A stretch of DNA of 64,000 nucleotides from contig CACZGS010000013.1 in the NCBI GenBank assembly GCA_902780785.1, forward strand, positions 55,237 to 119,236, given 5' to 3'. This DNA comes from Oscillospiraceae bacterium (GTDB lineage: Bacteria > Bacillota > Clostridia > Saccharofermentanales > Saccharofermentanaceae). Each line of letters opens with the position of its first letter. The stretch's first letter is position 1. Positions 8,386 through 15,746 of the stretch are shown here, piece by piece. The notes under the pieces are model-generated. The model was given only the letters and a program-made list of their open reading frames with translations. It was not told the DNA's origin and ran no database searches. Position numbers and translations under genes: made by a program.

Positions 8386-9765
8386 TTATTTGTCTGCATT
8401 GTCAGACAACTTAGCTGCAGCAACCTTTTCTTCCTTTGCCTTTGTAATAGCCTTATAAACTACTGCTGCAAGAGCTGCACCGGCCATAGGTCCTACGATG
8501 AATACCCAGAGGTCTGTAAGAGCTGAGCCGCCTGCAAAGATAGCAGGTCCGATGGAACGTGCAGGGTTAACGGATGTGCCTGTGAGGCTGATGCCAAGTA
8601 TGTGTACGAGAACAAGTGCAAGTCCGATTACGACTCCGCCGAATGAACCGTGCTTGAACTTAGCGTCTGTAACGCCGAGGATAGCCATTACAAAGATGAA
8701 TGTAAGAACGATCTCAACAATGAGGCCTGCAACGAAGTTGCCGTTTACGCCTGCAAGACCGTTTGCACCGAGGCCCCACTTAACCATCTCTGCTTTGTCG
8801 TCAACTACTTCGGAAACGCCTGTCATATCGATCTTTCCTGCCTGCGAGAAAAGATACTGGAGAAGGCCTGCACCGGAAACTGCACCGAGGATCTGGAATA
8901 CGACATAGCCCCAGAATTCAGTAGCGGTCATCTTTTTCGAGATCAGCATGGCAAGAGATACAGCAGGATTGATGTGGCATCCGGATACATTACCGATGGA
9001 ATATGCCATTGCAACGATTACAAGACCGAAAGCGAATGCCGTAAGGATATAACCGCAGCCGTTAGCAGAGTCACATCCTACTGCCATAGCAGTGCCGCAG
9101 CCGACGAATACGAGTACGAATGTGCCGATGAATTCAGCAGTGAACTTCTGAACATAAGGGATCGTTGTATCTTCCTTTGAAGAAGGGATAACCATATAGA
9201 AGATAACGAGTACGACTGCAAGGATGGCAAGGTCAGCAAGAAGGAACGATCCGTTGTAGACCATGGAGTAAACAACTGCATTGTCGTATCCTGCGCCTGC
9301 CGCATAATCGGAGAAGAAGATGACACCTGAAGCAACAGAGCCGAGCCATCTTACGATATAAGCAACAATTGTAAATGCAATGATCTTAAGGAGCGATGCG
9401 CCTCTGAATCTGTTGAGCGCGCTGGGAATCTTTACCCTTGAATCAGCCTTAAGCGCAGCAAATCCTGCAAAGCCCAAAGCAGTGTAACCTACTGTGTAGT
9501 CGAGGATTACCTGGAAAGGAGTTACGAGATATCCGCCGATGAGCTGCAAAAGGCTGAATATGAAAGCGATGATGAAGCCCCATACAGGTCCGAATGCAAC
9601 GCCGTAAACGACGATAGGCAATGTCGATGCCGGTGTTACCGTTCCGCCCATGGGCATCTCAAAGAGCTTGAGCTGTGAGAGTACGAATGCGAGTGCCAGA
9701 CATACGCCACCCGTGGATACGCGCAGTATGTACTCACGATTTGAGTTAAGTGATTGTTTTGACAT
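8386..9765 (-). CDS. Fusion: ThiT-type thiamine ECF S-component plus aquaporin
   Basis: 459 residues. Residues about 10-195 match ThiT: a first helix, MGGTVTPASTLPIVVYG, a QVILDYTVGY segment, an SGVIFFSDYA segment and a VYNGSFLLAD segment holding the Asn used for thiamine binding in ThiT. The usual His before SGVIF is Ser here. Residues about 205-445 are a complete six-helix aquaporin with both NPA motifs (266-268 in HINPAVSL; 400-402 in SVNPARSIGP). The H and T of the selectivity filter (VHILG, LTGTSV) and the Arg after the second NPA match water-selective AqpZ. The start at 9765 follows GGAGG by seven bases. A TPP riboswitch lies upstream and a terminator downstream, so the gene is monocistronic. 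The DNA reads through without interruption. Confidence 0.9.
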   Translation of the reverse strand: MSKQSLNSNREYILRVSTGGVCLALAFVLSQLKLFEMPMGGTVTPASTLPIVVYGVAFGPVWGFIIAFIFSLLQLIGGYLVTPFQVILDYTVGYTALGFAGFAALKADSRVKIPSALNRFRGASLLKIIAFTIVAYIVRWLGSVASGVIFFSDYAAGAGYDNAVVYSMVYNGSFLLADLAILAVVLVIFYMVIPSSKEDTTIPYVQKFTAEFIGTFVLVFVGCGTAMAVGCDSANGCGYILTAFAFGLVIVAMAYSIGNVSGCHINPAVSLAMLISKKMTATEFWGYVVFQILGAVSGAGLLQYLFSQAGKIDMTGVSEVVDDKAEMVKWGLGANGLAGVNGNFVAGLIVEIVLTFIFVMAILGVTDAKFKHGSFGGVVIGLALVLVHILGISLTGTSVNPARSIGPAIFAGGSALTDLWVFIVGPMAGAALAAVVYKAITKAKEEKVAAAKLSDNADK

Positions 9766-9848
9766 AAAAAATCCTCCATCTAGGAACCCGGGGCGATTCG
9801 CCTGAACCAAAGGTTAACCACTGACAAGAGGAAGAAAAATATATATAA

Positions 9849-9925
9849 GGTTCCCTACGCCGGCATTATCCGTCAGGTTCAGCGGGTCGGATGTTTGATC
9901 CCTCTCAGCTTTTAAAGCTCCCCGA
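9849..9925 (-). promoter_or_regulatory. TPP (THI-box) riboswitch
   Basis: On the minus strand the conserved THI elements appear in order: CGGGGAGC, GCTGAGAGGG, GACCCGCTGAACCTGA, then GATAATGCCGGCGTAGGGA. These match the TPP aptamer consensus (CTGAGA, ACCTGA, AATGCCAGCGTAGGGA). The aptamer ends about 83 bases before the ATG of the ThiT-aquaporin gene. No oligo-U terminator lies between. The GGAACC at the aptamer 3' end can pair with GGTTCC (plus-strand 9783-9788) just before the ribosome site, and a TCCTC stretch can pair with the GGAGGA site, so translational control is likely (inference). Confidence 0.95.
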
Positions 9926-9943
9926 TTTCCGTTTGTCGCCAAG

Positions 9944-9972
9944 AATATACTATACGGATTTGGTGATTACAA
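9944..9972 (-). promoter_or_regulatory. Sigma-A-type promoter of the riboswitch transcript
   Basis: TTGTAA (9967-9972) and TATATT (9944-9949) with exactly 17 bases between, about 20 bases upstream of the riboswitch on the minus strand. Confidence 0.75.
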
Positions 9973-9992
9973 TAATAAAAATGCCCAAAAAA

Positions 9993-11360
9993 TCAGGCCT
10001 GCGCACTGTACTTTTTCGCAGGGCGCTTGATAAGAAGCAAAATGCCGATCGCCAGTGCATTTACGCCGAGGCTCAAAGGATATACCGCCATGATGCTCGT
10101 GAACGATCTGAAGTGCTCGAAAACAGTATAGATCCAGATGATCCTTATACCGCAGATGCAGCACATCGTGACGAGTGCGGGTGAAAGCGAGATACCGTAT
10201 CCTCTCATATAGCCGCTCATTACATCGTAGAAGAGCGACAAGAGGTGCGCCGTGGTGATGAACATGACTCTGATATAACCGATCTCAACGAGCTCGGGAT
10301 TAGGCGTAAAGACAGAGATGAGGTCCCTGCCGAAGAACAGCAGGAAGGAGACCATAAGGCCCTCTATTACGATGCCTTCGAGAAGGCAGAGCTTTAAAGA
10401 CTTCTTGCATCTGTCGAACTTCTTCGCGCCGAAGTTCTGGCCCGTGAAAGTCGTGCATGCCTGACCGAAGCTGTTGAGCACATAGTAAGAGAAGATCTCG
10501 ATGTTGAATGCTGCGGAAGATGCAGCGGCAACAAGCGTTCCCAAGCTGTTTATCGCAGACTGGATGATGATGTTTGCAGATGAGAAAACGCATGACTGAA
10601 GGCATGCGGGAACGCCGATCTTAAGGATCTTTCCGAGTACCGGTCCGCTTATCTTAAGCTTCTTCTCATCGAATTTAGCAGCTGTTTTGGACTTCCTTAA
10701 GAAGAGCAGAAGAACGATTCCGCTGATCATGTTCGAGATGACCGTCGCGGTTGCAACACCGTCAACTGTCCTGCCCATGAATACTACGAAGAAAACATTC
10801 AGTCCGACATTGATAACGCCTGATATAACAAGCGCAACAAACGGTATCCTGGTGTTGCCTATACCCCTGAATATCGCGGCTTCGAAGTTATAGAGAAGGA
10901 TAACGGGAGTACCCGCGATATAGATACGGAAATAAAGCAGCGCCATGTCGAATGCATCTTCGGAAATGTTCTGCAGTCTGAAGAGAGGTTCGGCAATAAG
11001 CTCGCCTAACAAAGCAACGATAATGCCGCCTATTATGGCTACGATCATGGAAGTGTGAACTGCCTTCTGGACAGTCTCGTCATCCTTGCTTCCTACCGCA
11101 TTTGCTATTACGACATTTGTACCGAGGGATATTCCGAGGAATCCGTTGATAATGAAATTGATGATCGGTGTGTTCGCGCCTACGGCAGCCATGCAGGCTT
11201 CACCCAGGTCACCCGTGAAGTTGCCTACGACAGCGATATCAGCCGCATTGAATGCCTGCTGCAGGATTCCCGTCATTGCCAAAGGAAAAGCAAATCCCAG
11301 GATCTTATTCCAGAGACTTCCTTCGGTCATAGAGTTTTTTCTCAGTTTCTTGGCATTCAT
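9993..11360 (-). CDS. MATE-family multidrug/metabolite exporter
   Basis: 455 residues with 12 predicted helices in two homologous halves, typical of the MATE family (Na+- or H+-coupled efflux in the cytoplasmic membrane). Family traits: PLAMTGILQQAFNAADIAVVG in helix 1 region, and a second-half repeat LKIGVPACLQSCVFSSANIII. The start at 11360 follows GAGGAT with five bases; an upstream ATG is 18 bases away. Substrate not predictable. Its stop is 20 bases upstream of the promoter for the ThiT-aquaporin gene; both lie on the minus strand but are separately transcribed by the look of that promoter. Confidence 0.92.
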   Translation of the reverse strand: MNAKKLRKNSMTEGSLWNKILGFAFPLAMTGILQQAFNAADIAVVGNFTGDLGEACMAAVGANTPIINFIINGFLGISLGTNVVIANAVGSKDDETVQKAVHTSMIVAIIGGIIVALLGELIAEPLFRLQNISEDAFDMALLYFRIYIAGTPVILLYNFEAAIFRGIGNTRIPFVALVISGVINVGLNVFFVVFMGRTVDGVATATVISNMISGIVLLLFLRKSKTAAKFDEKKLKISGPVLGKILKIGVPACLQSCVFSSANIIIQSAINSLGTLVAAASSAAFNIEIFSYYVLNSFGQACTTFTGQNFGAKKFDRCKKSLKLCLLEGIVIEGLMVSFLLFFGRDLISVFTPNPELVEIGYIRVMFITTAHLLSLFYDVMSGYMRGYGISLSPALVTMCCICGIRIIWIYTVFEHFRSFTSIMAVYPLSLGVNALAIGILLLIKRPAKKYSAQA

Positions 11361-11438
11361 ATGTATCCTCGCGAACAAACTACAAGGTTATATCACCTTT
11401 TTCGCGATTCTCATATTAAGAAAATAAACAAATGTGTC

Positions 11439-12452
11439 TTACAGGCGTCCTATCTTTACGAGTCGCACTACACAAGACTCGATGAACTTCTGGACCTCGC
11501 GCTCGTACATGGCCTGAGATCTCTCGTAGCACTCCATGTGCTTGGCGTTGTTAACAATGACCATGCGCTTTCTGGATCTTAAGTTATCGTAGAGTTCTCT
11601 TGAGCCTGAAGGCGGAGTAATGTCGTCTTCACCGCCCTGGAATATCAATACCGGCACCTTGATCGCGCTTGCGTGCAGAGCGCAGTCACAGCGGTTGATG
11701 TCGAACTTGAACTTGTGCTGGGCATTTCTTCTGATCTGGCCGATTATCCAGTCAGGATCGATCTTCGTAGTCTGCGGCAGCGTGGCCTTCAGAAAGCTCG
11801 TAAGTGATGCCATCGGAGAGTCAGCAATGATCCCGCAAACGCATTCGTCAAAGCCCTTCTGCTGCGCTGCGAGGAGGCATGCCGTAGCGCCTGCTCCTCT
11901 TGCGACAAGATAGATCCTGCAGTTATTTCCCAGACGTCTTTTCGTGAATTCGAACCATGCATCGAGATCGACGCTCTCCATAAGGCCCCACGTAAAGGTC
12001 TTACCGCCGCTCATGCCGTGCGCTCTCATATGTGTCATGATGCAGTGGCACTGGACCTTGCGCATCATCAGACGAGCATATGCGGCCATCTCTGCGGGGG
12101 ATTCGTCGTAGCCGTGGACAAGGATGACCATGTTGCGGCATGTACTGTCCGAAGAAGGCCTGTAATAGCCCGACAGACGGCATCCGTCAAATGTATTGGT
12201 CCTTACGCCCAGCCACTCGTTATGGAATGTATAAAACCAGTTCTTACCGCGTCCGTTGATGGTGCTCCTGTCGATCTTTTTGGGGGATCTGTCAACCTGG
12301 GGAAGCGGCCTGGGTCTCGTGAAGAGCTTCTTGAAGATCTTGTCCGTGTAGGATAAGAACATCGCGAAAAGAACTCCTCCCACGAGGATGATAATAAGCA
12401 CTATAAGGACCGCGACGAGAACAGCGGTGACTCCAGAACCGTTATCCGACAA
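11439..12452 (-). CDS. Membrane-anchored alpha/beta-hydrolase-fold protein with no nucleophile Ser
   Basis: 337 residues. A single N-terminal membrane helix (about 10-35) precedes an alpha/beta-hydrolase fold resembling YqkD/BAAT-type extracytosolic or membrane-linked hydrolases: VILVHGYDESP (oxyanion loop), LVARGAGATA at the nucleophile elbow, LIFQGGEDDITPP (acid Asp) and NAKHMECY (His). The elbow should read GxSxG, but here the nucleophile position is Gly (A-R-G-A-G-A), confirmed in the codons. So the acid and base are kept while the Ser is lost; a catalytically inactive or binding role is inferred. The gene starts inside the end of the peptidase gene (11-bp overlap), the third gene of an operon. 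Confidence 0.82.
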   Translation of the reverse strand: MSDNGSGVTAVLVAVLIVLIIILVGGVLFAMFLSYTDKIFKKLFTRPRPLPQVDRSPKKIDRSTINGRGKNWFYTFHNEWLGVRTNTFDGCRLSGYYRPSSDSTCRNMVILVHGYDESPAEMAAYARLMMRKVQCHCIMTHMRAHGMSGGKTFTWGLMESVDLDAWFEFTKRRLGNNCRIYLVARGAGATACLLAAQQKGFDECVCGIIADSPMASLTSFLKATLPQTTKIDPDWIIGQIRRNAQHKFKFDINRCDCALHASAIKVPVLIFQGGEDDITPPSGSRELYDNLRSRKRMVIVNNAKHMECYERSQAMYEREVQKFIESCVVRLVKIGRL

Positions 12453-13683
12453 TTATTCCCTCCGGGCTGCCACACCCGGAGCTCAGGAGCTGACAGCCAT
12501 CTTTAGTAACAAGAAGGTCATCCTCGATCCTGAAGCCGATATTCCACTCAGGGATATAGACACCGGGCTCAACAGCAAGGCAGTTACCTTCTTCAAATTC
12601 CTTGTCTCTCGGTCCGACATCGTGAACGTCCAAGCCGAGATAATGGGACGTATTGTGCCAGTAGTAGCATTTTACATCCTCATTTGTAAAATTATCGGGT
12701 ATTAAGCCTTGTCCTGCAAGCCATTTGCCTGCGATGTCATACATTTGTGAATTAAGCCCGGCAAAGGTTTTTCCGGGTGCTATGTAGCCGAAAGCGGCGT
12801 TCCTCAAGTCCTCGATAAGCCTCAAAAGAAGCATCCTGTTATCGTCATCGCCCCGGGTCTTTCCGACAAAGAAAACTCTCGAGATATCGGCGCAGTAACC
12901 GTTTAATCTCGCACCGCAGTCGATCTGTACGATGGAGCCTTCCTGAGCTATTCCGTCACCGTCTTTCTCCGGATCCGAATGATGCAGATAGAAAGCATTC
13001 CTGCCGCACGAGACTATTGTCTCAAAAGCAAATGCCATCGAGCTTCTCTTAGCCATCTCATACTCGAGCTTTAAGTAGAGTTCATACTCGGAAACGCCCG
13101 GCTTTATGAGCTTTCTCATCTCAGCTATCGCTTCTTCCGTGATCTTTGCGGCTGCCTTTATGGATTCGATCTCGTGGGGCTGCTTAACCATGCGCAAAGG
13201 CGTCGTGATCTCAGAAAGGTCAAAAGCCTTGCGGCCGTCCTTTTCGATCTGTTTCCTAAGCTCCTTGGGCTTGGCCATTACGCTCGAATTATCAAGGAAG
13301 ATATTGATCTCCGTGTTCCTTATAAGCTCATACTCTGTCTCTTCGTATTTCTCCAGGTCGAAAACATGCTCTTCCGGAATGCCTGAGATCGCCGAGATAG
13401 CCGCGAAATCCATACGCTTGCCGTGCCAGCGCTCCTTCATGGAATCGTGTGCGGGCGCGAAGATATTTGATGAGATCTGACCGTCGTTCTTTTCGATCAA
13501 TAAGACAAAGCCCGGAAGCTCCAGTCCTGTAAGATAGAAGAAGTTGCGGTCCGCGAAAAACCTGTAGTTGGTATCAAGCGACATCTGCTTCTCGTCGCCT
13601 GAGAAAAGTAACGCCGCGGTGCGGTCCGGCAACGCGGCGGCAAAGCGCTCTCTGTTGTTTATGTAAAATGAAGGACTTACCAC
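12442..13683 (-). CDS. Xaa-Pro aminopeptidase, M24B family
   Basis: 413 residues. N-terminal creatinase-like domain (about 1-155) followed by the pita-bread metallopeptidase domain. The two-metal ligands are visible: first Asp in QIDCGARLNGY, second in CADISR, His in HNTSHYLGLDVHD, Glu in AVEPGVYI and Glu in GFRIEDDLLV. It removes N-terminal residues preceding proline, a cytosolic peptide turnover function. It overlaps the upstream acyltransferase gene by seven bases and the downstream hydrolase-fold gene by 11, so the three are translationally coupled. Confidence 0.93.
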   Translation of the reverse strand: MVSPSFYINNRERFAAALPDRTAALLFSGDEKQMSLDTNYRFFADRNFFYLTGLELPGFVLLIEKNDGQISSNIFAPAHDSMKERWHGKRMDFAAISAISGIPEEHVFDLEKYEETEYELIRNTEINIFLDNSSVMAKPKELRKQIEKDGRKAFDLSEITTPLRMVKQPHEIESIKAAAKITEEAIAEMRKLIKPGVSEYELYLKLEYEMAKRSSMAFAFETIVSCGRNAFYLHHSDPEKDGDGIAQEGSIVQIDCGARLNGYCADISRVFFVGKTRGDDDNRMLLLRLIEDLRNAAFGYIAPGKTFAGLNSQMYDIAGKWLAGQGLIPDNFTNEDVKCYYWHNTSHYLGLDVHDVGPRDKEFEEGNCLAVEPGVYIPEWNIGFRIEDDLLVTKDGCQLLSSGCGSPEGIIVG

Positions 13684-14333
13684 TGCTTGACTCCGTCCGA
13701 ACGAACATTGTATTCGTCGAAGAGGATAGTATTGTTGATGTAATTGAGCGTAGCACCGGGTGATCTTCTGATAAGGCCGGGGTTACCGATTACGATCGAG
13801 CCGTCCGGTACGTCAAAGTTGACATATGCGCCGGGCGCGATAAGGACGTTGTTGCCGATCCTGATGTTGCCGACGATAACGGCATTTGCGCCGATCCAAA
13901 CATAATTGCCGATATGCGGAGAACCCTTCCTCTTACCTCTGAACTGCGTACCGATGACAACGCCAGTGGAAACATTAACGTTATGTCCGATAACGCTCTT
14001 CGGGTGAATGATGACGCGTCCGAAATGTGCAAGATAGAAGCCCTTGCCGATATCAGTGTCATAAGGGATCTGGAAGTGATATTTACGGCTCAGTCTGTCG
14101 AGTCTGTAATTGCTTACACCGAACTTGAGCTGATAGAGCTTCTTCCTGATTCCGTCATACTTCTTTATCTGGTCAGCATAATAACGCGTACGTCTCATTA
14201 CGCTGATATAGCTGAATTCCGGGGAAGATCTGCGCTCTTCAAGATAGCATGCGTAGATGTTCTTATAACGGCGTGCATTACCGGTGTATCTGAACAAATC
14301 GGCATATATAATGTCTTTAAGTTCATCAGTCAT
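13677..14333 (-). CDS. Hexapeptide-repeat acyltransferase, serine acetyltransferase-like
   Basis: 218 residues. The N-terminal half is helical; the C-terminal half is a left-handed beta-helix with hexapeptide periodicity (IGKGFYLAHFGRVIIHPKSV, IGHNVNVSTGVVIG, IGNYVWIGANAVIVG, IGNNVLIAPGAYV). The HFGRVIIHP segment and GNPG near the end recall CysE-type serine O-acetyltransferases, but the acceptor is not determinable; polysaccharide or other small-molecule acetylation is equally possible. I chose the ATG at 14333, after GGAGG with a long 11-base spacer. It is the first gene of the operon that continues with the M24 peptidase. Confidence 0.8.
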   Translation of the reverse strand: MTDELKDIIYADLFRYTGNARRYKNIYACYLEERRSSPEFSYISVMRRTRYYADQIKKYDGIRKKLYQLKFGVSNYRLDRLSRKYHFQIPYDTDIGKGFYLAHFGRVIIHPKSVIGHNVNVSTGVVIGTQFRGKRKGSPHIGNYVWIGANAVIVGNIRIGNNVLIAPGAYVNFDVPDGSIVIGNPGLIRRSPGATLNYINNTILFDEYNVRSDGVKQW

Positions 14334-14556
14334 AAATGCACAAACCTCCACTTTTGCTATCTTAAAAATTTTATTACTTTTTGGGCAAGAACTCAATAAG
14401 ATTTTGCGCTCAAATCCCCTATTCTACGAGTTTGTAACAATTCTTTTTCCTACCCACCAAACCAATCTGCTTTACACAACTCAAAAAGAAATATAAAATT
14501 TTTATAACAGATTTGATATTAAGCCCATTTTTACACGAAATATGAGGATAACGCTT

Positions 14557-15312
14557 ATGAATATCGAAAAAGAACTTGCAAAAAGACTTATGGACGAAGG
14601 CGAATCCGGCAACCGCCAGGTCGCTTATAACCACGAGATCAGCTTCTACGAGCTCGTAGCAAGCGGCAACCTTCACCGCCTCGACGAAGCCCTCAAGACA
14701 ATCGGCTCCACCCAGACTCTCGGTGTCTTAAGTCCCGACAAGATCCGCAACGTCAAATACCACACGGTCATCCTCACCGCCCTCGTCAGCCGTTTCTGCA
14801 TCGAGGCCGGCCTTGAGATCTCCGTAGCATATAACCTGAGCGACATCTACATCGAACTCATCGATGCCGCAGGCTCCATCGACGAAGTCTACAGCATCCA
14901 GAACGACATGCTCCGCTCCTACTGCAGAAAGATGAGCGACCTCTCCAAGAACCGCGTCGTTTCGCGCCACATCGTCGTCGCCATCGACTACATCAGATCC
15001 CACATCCAGGAGAACCTCACAGTCGAATCCATCGCTGATTCCCTGTCTCTTAACTCCAGCTACCTCTCCAAGCTCTTCAAGCAGGAAATGGGCATCACCT
15101 TGAGCCGCTACATCAGAGACCAGAAGATCAACGTCGCATGCAACATGCTGCGTCACTTAGACGAGTCCTCATTGACGATCGCAAACTACCTGGGGTTCTC
15201 GTCCCAGTCCCACTTCATCCAGGTATTCAAGAAGTCCACGGGACTTACACCTGAGGAATACCGCCGCAGGAACTATCACCAGAGCTGGATGAACGGCGAG
15301 AGCGAAGAGTAA
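14557..15312 (+). CDS. AraC-family transcriptional regulator
   Basis: 251 residues. The C-terminal about 100 residues are a double helix-turn-helix: HIQENLTVESIADSLSLNSS for the first HTH and LTIANYLGFSSQSHFIQVFK for the second, ending in GLTPEEYRRR, the family signature. The N-terminal 140 residues are helical and not cupin-like, so no sugar pocket is evident. The start at 14557 has GAGGA eight bases upstream. It is divergent from the acyltransferase operon with 223 bases between, so those promoters may be shared targets. A terminator follows. Confidence 0.9.
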   Translation: MNIEKELAKRLMDEGESGNRQVAYNHEISFYELVASGNLHRLDEALKTIGSTQTLGVLSPDKIRNVKYHTVILTALVSRFCIEAGLEISVAYNLSDIYIELIDAAGSIDEVYSIQNDMLRSYCRKMSDLSKNRVVSRHIVVAIDYIRSHIQENLTVESIADSLSLNSSYLSKLFKQEMGITLSRYIRDQKINVACNMLRHLDESSLTIANYLGFSSQSHFIQVFKKSTGLTPEEYRRRNYHQSWMNGESEE

Positions 15313-15334
15313 ATTCTAATTAAATGCGCTGATC

Positions 15335-15363
15335 GAAGGCTGTCCCACGCGGGCAGCCTTTTT
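15335..15363 (+). terminator. Terminator of the AraC gene
   Basis: AAGGCTGTCCC and GGGCAGCCTT pair around ACGC, followed by TTTTT. It lies 22 bases after the stop codon. Confidence 0.88.
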
Positions 15364-15395
15364 ACTTTGTGGATAATCCATATTTGAACTCTTGT

Positions 15396-15728
15396 TTACG
15401 TACTAAAAATGAAGACTAAATGATTAGTCCGTCGTTTTTGAACCTCAAATCAATCTGATGCGCCCATCTTGACGTACCAATTTTCGAAAAAGCTTTATTA
15501 GTCCGTAATTTTATTAGGAGAAAGCTATTAAAGTCGCGGAAATTACGTACTAATTTTCAAAAATCCCTTTTTAATACGCAATTTCGTTTGGCAGTGAACT
15601 ATTAACGACGCAAAAAATACGTACCAATTTTCGAAAAAGCTTTATTAGTCCGTAATTATATTAGGCGAAAGCTATTAAAGTCGCGGAATTTACGTACTAA
15701 TTCTCGAAAACACATTTTTAGTACGTAA
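15396..15728. repeat. Hairpin array A: five units, period 73-74 bp
   Basis: Five copies of an 11-base arm close to TTACGTACTAA start at 15396, 15470, 15543, 15617 and 15690. Each is followed, after exactly 17 bases, by the inverted arm close to TTAGTCCGTAA at 15424, 15498, 15571, 15645 and 15718. Units are 74, 73, 74 and 73 bases apart. Loops mostly begin TTTTCGAAAA. Units 2 and 4 are nearly identical throughout; 3 and 5 resemble each other. The array fills the space between the 3' ends of the convergent AraC and ABC permease genes (15313-15746), which otherwise holds only the terminator. Confidence 0.92.
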
Positions 15729-15746
15729 GTTTAATCAGTGAACCCC

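Noticed and set aside
15396..15728. Possible CRISPR array
   Set aside because: Intervening sequences are not unique spacers (units 2 and 4 match along their whole length), arms are short inverted pairs and no cas genes are nearby.
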